A DNA stretch of 64,000 nucleotides from an uncultured Oscillospiraceae bacterium. GTDB lineage: Bacteria > Bacillota > Clostridia > Oscillospirales > Acutalibacteraceae. The stretch is from positions 186,001 to 250,000 of the forward strand of contig URFL01000001.1 in the NCBI GenBank assembly GCA_900547105.1, written 5' to 3'. The position numbers were made by a program, and so were the translations under genes. How positions within the stretch are numbered: position 1 is the first letter of the stretch; every line of letters begins with the position of its first letter. The notes beneath the pieces are model-generated. The model was not told where the DNA came from, did not search any database, and worked only from the letters and a program-made list of their open reading frames with translations. Shown here piece after piece: positions 62,135 to 64,000 of the stretch.

Positions 62135-62752
62135 GTGAACGCTCAAAACCCATCCAAACATTCCCAAAGTTTCACCGATCGTTTTGAACGCTTGTACCAT
62201 CATTATTACAAACGCATGATGCTGACCGCGTTTGTTGTGCTGCAGGATACTTTTGAAGCGCAAGATGCCGTCAACGATGCTTTTGTCGCCATGGCGGATG
62301 CTTTTGACGATCTCCAAAAGCTGGATGATGTGTCCGCCGGCGCTTATATGATCAACAAAGTCCGTGGGTGCGCGCTGGCTTTGCTCAAAAAAAGGAAAGC
62401 ACAAAGCGATACAACGGTTCATCTGTCACAGCAGATCGACACCGAAATGTCTTGTAACCGTTTTTTGGAACAGCAGGATTGCCAAAACTATACCGATCAA
62501 GTGCTGGATGTGATCGAACATATGCATCCCTTCTATCGGGATGTACTGAAATCTCACTATATGGATGGCCTTACCGTGGAAGAGACCGCGCAAAAGCTGG
62601 GGCGCCGACCGGATGCCGTGAAGCACCAGTTGGCACGAGGCGCCAAGCTGCTGGCGCGTGAGGTACAGATACAAGAGGGAACGTACAACGCGGAAAACGA
62701 TCCACAGATTCGCCGCCACCGGTATAGCAAACAGGAACGAACGAAAAAATAG
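62135..62752 (+). CDS. Sigma-70 family (ECF-type) RNA polymerase sigma factor
   Basis: 205 residues. Region 2 (FERLYHHYYKRMMLTAFVVLQDTFEAQDAVNDAFVAMADAFDDL) and region 4 with its helix-turn-helix (FYRDVLKSHYMDGLTVEETAQKLGRRPDAVKHQLARGAKLL) are separated by a linker, the ECF layout. The GTG at 62135 lies 8 bases after AGGAGG; the frame is open upstream but without a ribosome site. No anti-sigma gene adjoins it. Target genes unknown. Confidence 0.88.
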   Translation: MNAQNPSKHSQSFTDRFERLYHHYYKRMMLTAFVVLQDTFEAQDAVNDAFVAMADAFDDLQKLDDVSAGAYMINKVRGCALALLKKRKAQSDTTVHLSQQIDTEMSCNRFLEQQDCQNYTDQVLDVIEHMHPFYRDVLKSHYMDGLTVEETAQKLGRRPDAVKHQLARGAKLLAREVQIQEGTYNAENDPQIRRHRYSKQERTKK

Positions 62753-62758
62753 AGAAAA

Positions 62759-62798
62759 GCCTCGGGCTACGATCGTTATCGTGACCGTAGCCCGAGGC
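62759..62798. terminator. Bidirectional hairpin between sigma-factor gene and Fe-ADH gene
   Basis: GCCTCGGGCTACG and CGTAGCCCGAGGC form a 13-bp stem between convergent genes. Confidence 0.75.
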
Positions 62799-62819
62799 CC
62801 TTATGTTGTGCAGCAACGA

Positions 62820-64000
62820 TTAGAAGTCAACGACCTCATCGTAATACACAGCATGGAGCAGTTTCTCCATATCTTCCTGGCTGGGCTGACGAGGATTGGA
62901 ACCGGTGCAGGCATCGGCAATGGCGTTGGCAGCCACTTCCGGCAGTTTCTCCAGGAATTCCTTCTCGTCGATGATGCTCTTATCGGCCAGCACACCGCCT
63001 TCGCCGTAGTTCTTGATAGCCAGCGGGATATTCAGCTGTTTGTTCATCGAGCGCAGCTCTTCCACAAGGGCAGCCACCAATTCAGCCGTCGTGGAGCCTT
63101 CCAGCTTCAAAGCACGCGCAATGTCAGCATACCGCTCGGCGGCTTCCGGATTCTTCGCGTTGTACTGGATGACTTTGGGCAGATACATGGCGTTTGCAGC
63201 ACCGTGAATGATGTGTCCGCCGGTGTAAGCTGCACCGGTTTTGTGCGCCATCGAGTGTACAATACCCAGCAGTGCATTAGAGAACGCCATGCCGGCCAGG
63301 CACTGCGCATTGTGCATACGATCGCGGGCTTCCATATCACCGTCATACGATTTTTTCAAATCTCTGTGGATCATCTTGATCGCGTGGATCGCCAGCGGAT
63401 CGGTATAATCGCAATGCAGGGTAGACACATACGCTTCAATAGCGTGGGTCATAGCATCCATACCGGTGTGTGCCGTCAGTTTCGGAGGCATTTTTTCTGC
63501 CAGCTCCGGATCCACAATGGCGACATCAGGAGTAATGTTGAAGTCGGCCAGCGGGTATTTGATTCCCTTGTGATAATCGGTGATGACCGAGAACGCCGTT
63601 ACTTCGGTAGCGGTACCGGAAGTCGAGGGGATCGCGCAGAAATGCGCTTTGGTGCGCAGAGTGGGGAAGCTGAACGGCGTAATCAGCTGTTCAAATGTAC
63701 ATTCCGGATATTCGTAGAACACCCACATGGCTTTTGCAGCATCAATGGGAGAGCCGCCGCCCATAGCGACGATCCAATCCGGTTCAAAAGCACGCATGGC
63801 TTCCGCGCCGCGCATAACGGTTTCGACAGACGGATCGGGTTCAACATTTTCAAACAGCTGAACCTGCATGCCGGCTTCTTTCAGATAACCGACAGCTTTA
63901 TCCAAAAAACCAAAACGTTTCATGCTGCCGCCGCCGACAACGACGATCGCTTTTTTGCCGGTCAGATTTTTCAATTCTTCCAACGAGCCCTTGCCATGAT
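62820..64000 (-). CDS. Iron-containing alcohol dehydrogenase (5' end beyond window)
   Basis: At least 393 residues are visible; the frame stays open to base 64000, reading HGKGSLEELKNLTGKK, so the true N-terminus lies outside. The NAD(P) motif VVVGGGSMKRFG, IVAMGGGSPIDAAKAMWVFYEYP and the iron ligands (D of HTGMDAMTHAIEAYVS, HSMAHKTGA, HGAANAMYLP) match the butanol-dehydrogenase (BdhA/YqhD) group of fermentative aldehyde/alcohol reductases. Substrate not determinable. The ending EDMEKLLHAVYYDEVVDF is complete. Confidence 0.93.
   Translation of the reverse strand, partial: HGKGSLEELKNLTGKKAIVVVGGGSMKRFGFLDKAVGYLKEAGMQVQLFENVEPDPSVETVMRGAEAMRAFEPDWIVAMGGGSPIDAAKAMWVFYEYPECTFEQLITPFSFPTLRTKAHFCAIPSTSGTATEVTAFSVITDYHKGIKYPLADFNITPDVAIVDPELAEKMPPKLTAHTGMDAMTHAIEAYVSTLHCDYTDPLAIHAIKMIHRDLKKSYDGDMEARDRMHNAQCLAGMAFSNALLGIVHSMAHKTGAAYTGGHIIHGAANAMYLPKVIQYNAKNPEAAERYADIARALKLEGSTTAELVAALVEELRSMNKQLNIPLAIKNYGEGGVLADKSIIDEKEFLEKLPEVAANAIADACTGSNPRQPSQEDMEKLLHAVYYDEVVDF

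Overview
The window looks like a mid-GC chromosome segment from an anaerobic gut-type Clostridium relative, most likely Oscillospirales/Ruminococcaceae. Pointers are a type III glutamine synthetase, LL-diaminopimelate aminotransferase, dockerin-bearing secreted polysaccharidases, an ECF vitamin transporter, an ANTAR RNA-binding regulator, a split archaeal-type glutamate synthase and TTGACA/TATAAT promoters with 17-base spacers. The assignment is an inference from gene content; no rRNA is present. Both ends cut genes: the 3' part of dnaB on the left and an iron-dependent alcohol dehydrogenase on the right.

Layout. 0-9.4 kb (+): dnaB end, tilS, hpt, ftsH, a TIM-barrel isomerase-like gene, nrdR and a self-contained ECF transporter (T, fused AA, S). 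9.4-12.8 kb (-): three glycosyltransferase/teichoic-acid-type genes. 12.9-15.3 kb: prfB (no frameshift) diverging from rpsF-ssb-rpsR. 15.4-17 kb: NCS2 nucleobase permease. 17-28 kb: two giant tandem paralogous secreted enzymes (PL8 lyase, CBM32 modules, SGNH esterase, dockerin) that share a promoter-proximal element and 3' palindromes. 28-29.6 kb: MATE transporter. 29.8-53.2 kb: a nitrogen hub with gdhA, glnN, a split glutamate synthase, GlnA, an ANTAR regulator, carA, carB-dapF, pyrG, nadE, dapL, an Amt-PII fusion and purF. 53.2-56.4 kb: phosphatase, ruvX, an amidase-domain protein, a Cys-rich protein, two tRNA-Ser genes and an 84-bp direct repeat. 56.6-60.4 kb: a YdjGHI-like SPFH/zinc-ribbon/TPM operon. 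60.4-64 kb: lipid kinase, small Thr-rich lipoprotein, sigma factor and Fe-ADH.

The most interesting system is the nitrogen hub. Three transcription units in it (glnN, the glutamate synthase operon, amt-PII) have a consensus promoter followed within about ten bases by a small hairpin whose hexanucleotide loop fits AnnGnn. Its loop and 3' arm overlap the 5' arm of an intrinsic terminator that lies before the start codon. AnnGnn hexaloops are the known RNA target of ANTAR antiterminators, and an ANTAR protein with a degenerate (non-phosphorylatable) receiver is encoded in the same hub. I infer a transcription-attenuation regulon controlling ammonium uptake and Gln/Glu synthesis. It is unusual in showing one hexaloop hairpin at the extreme 5' end instead of the usual tandem pair.

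Other notable items: carB runs in frame without a stop into dapF; the ammonium channel carries a C-terminal PII domain; the two dockerin enzymes combine a polysaccharide lyase with an SGNH esterase; a tRNA-Ser 3' end plus terminator is duplicated around a GC-rich 143-base insert; and a hairpin-rich gene-free stretch lies between gdhA and glnN.
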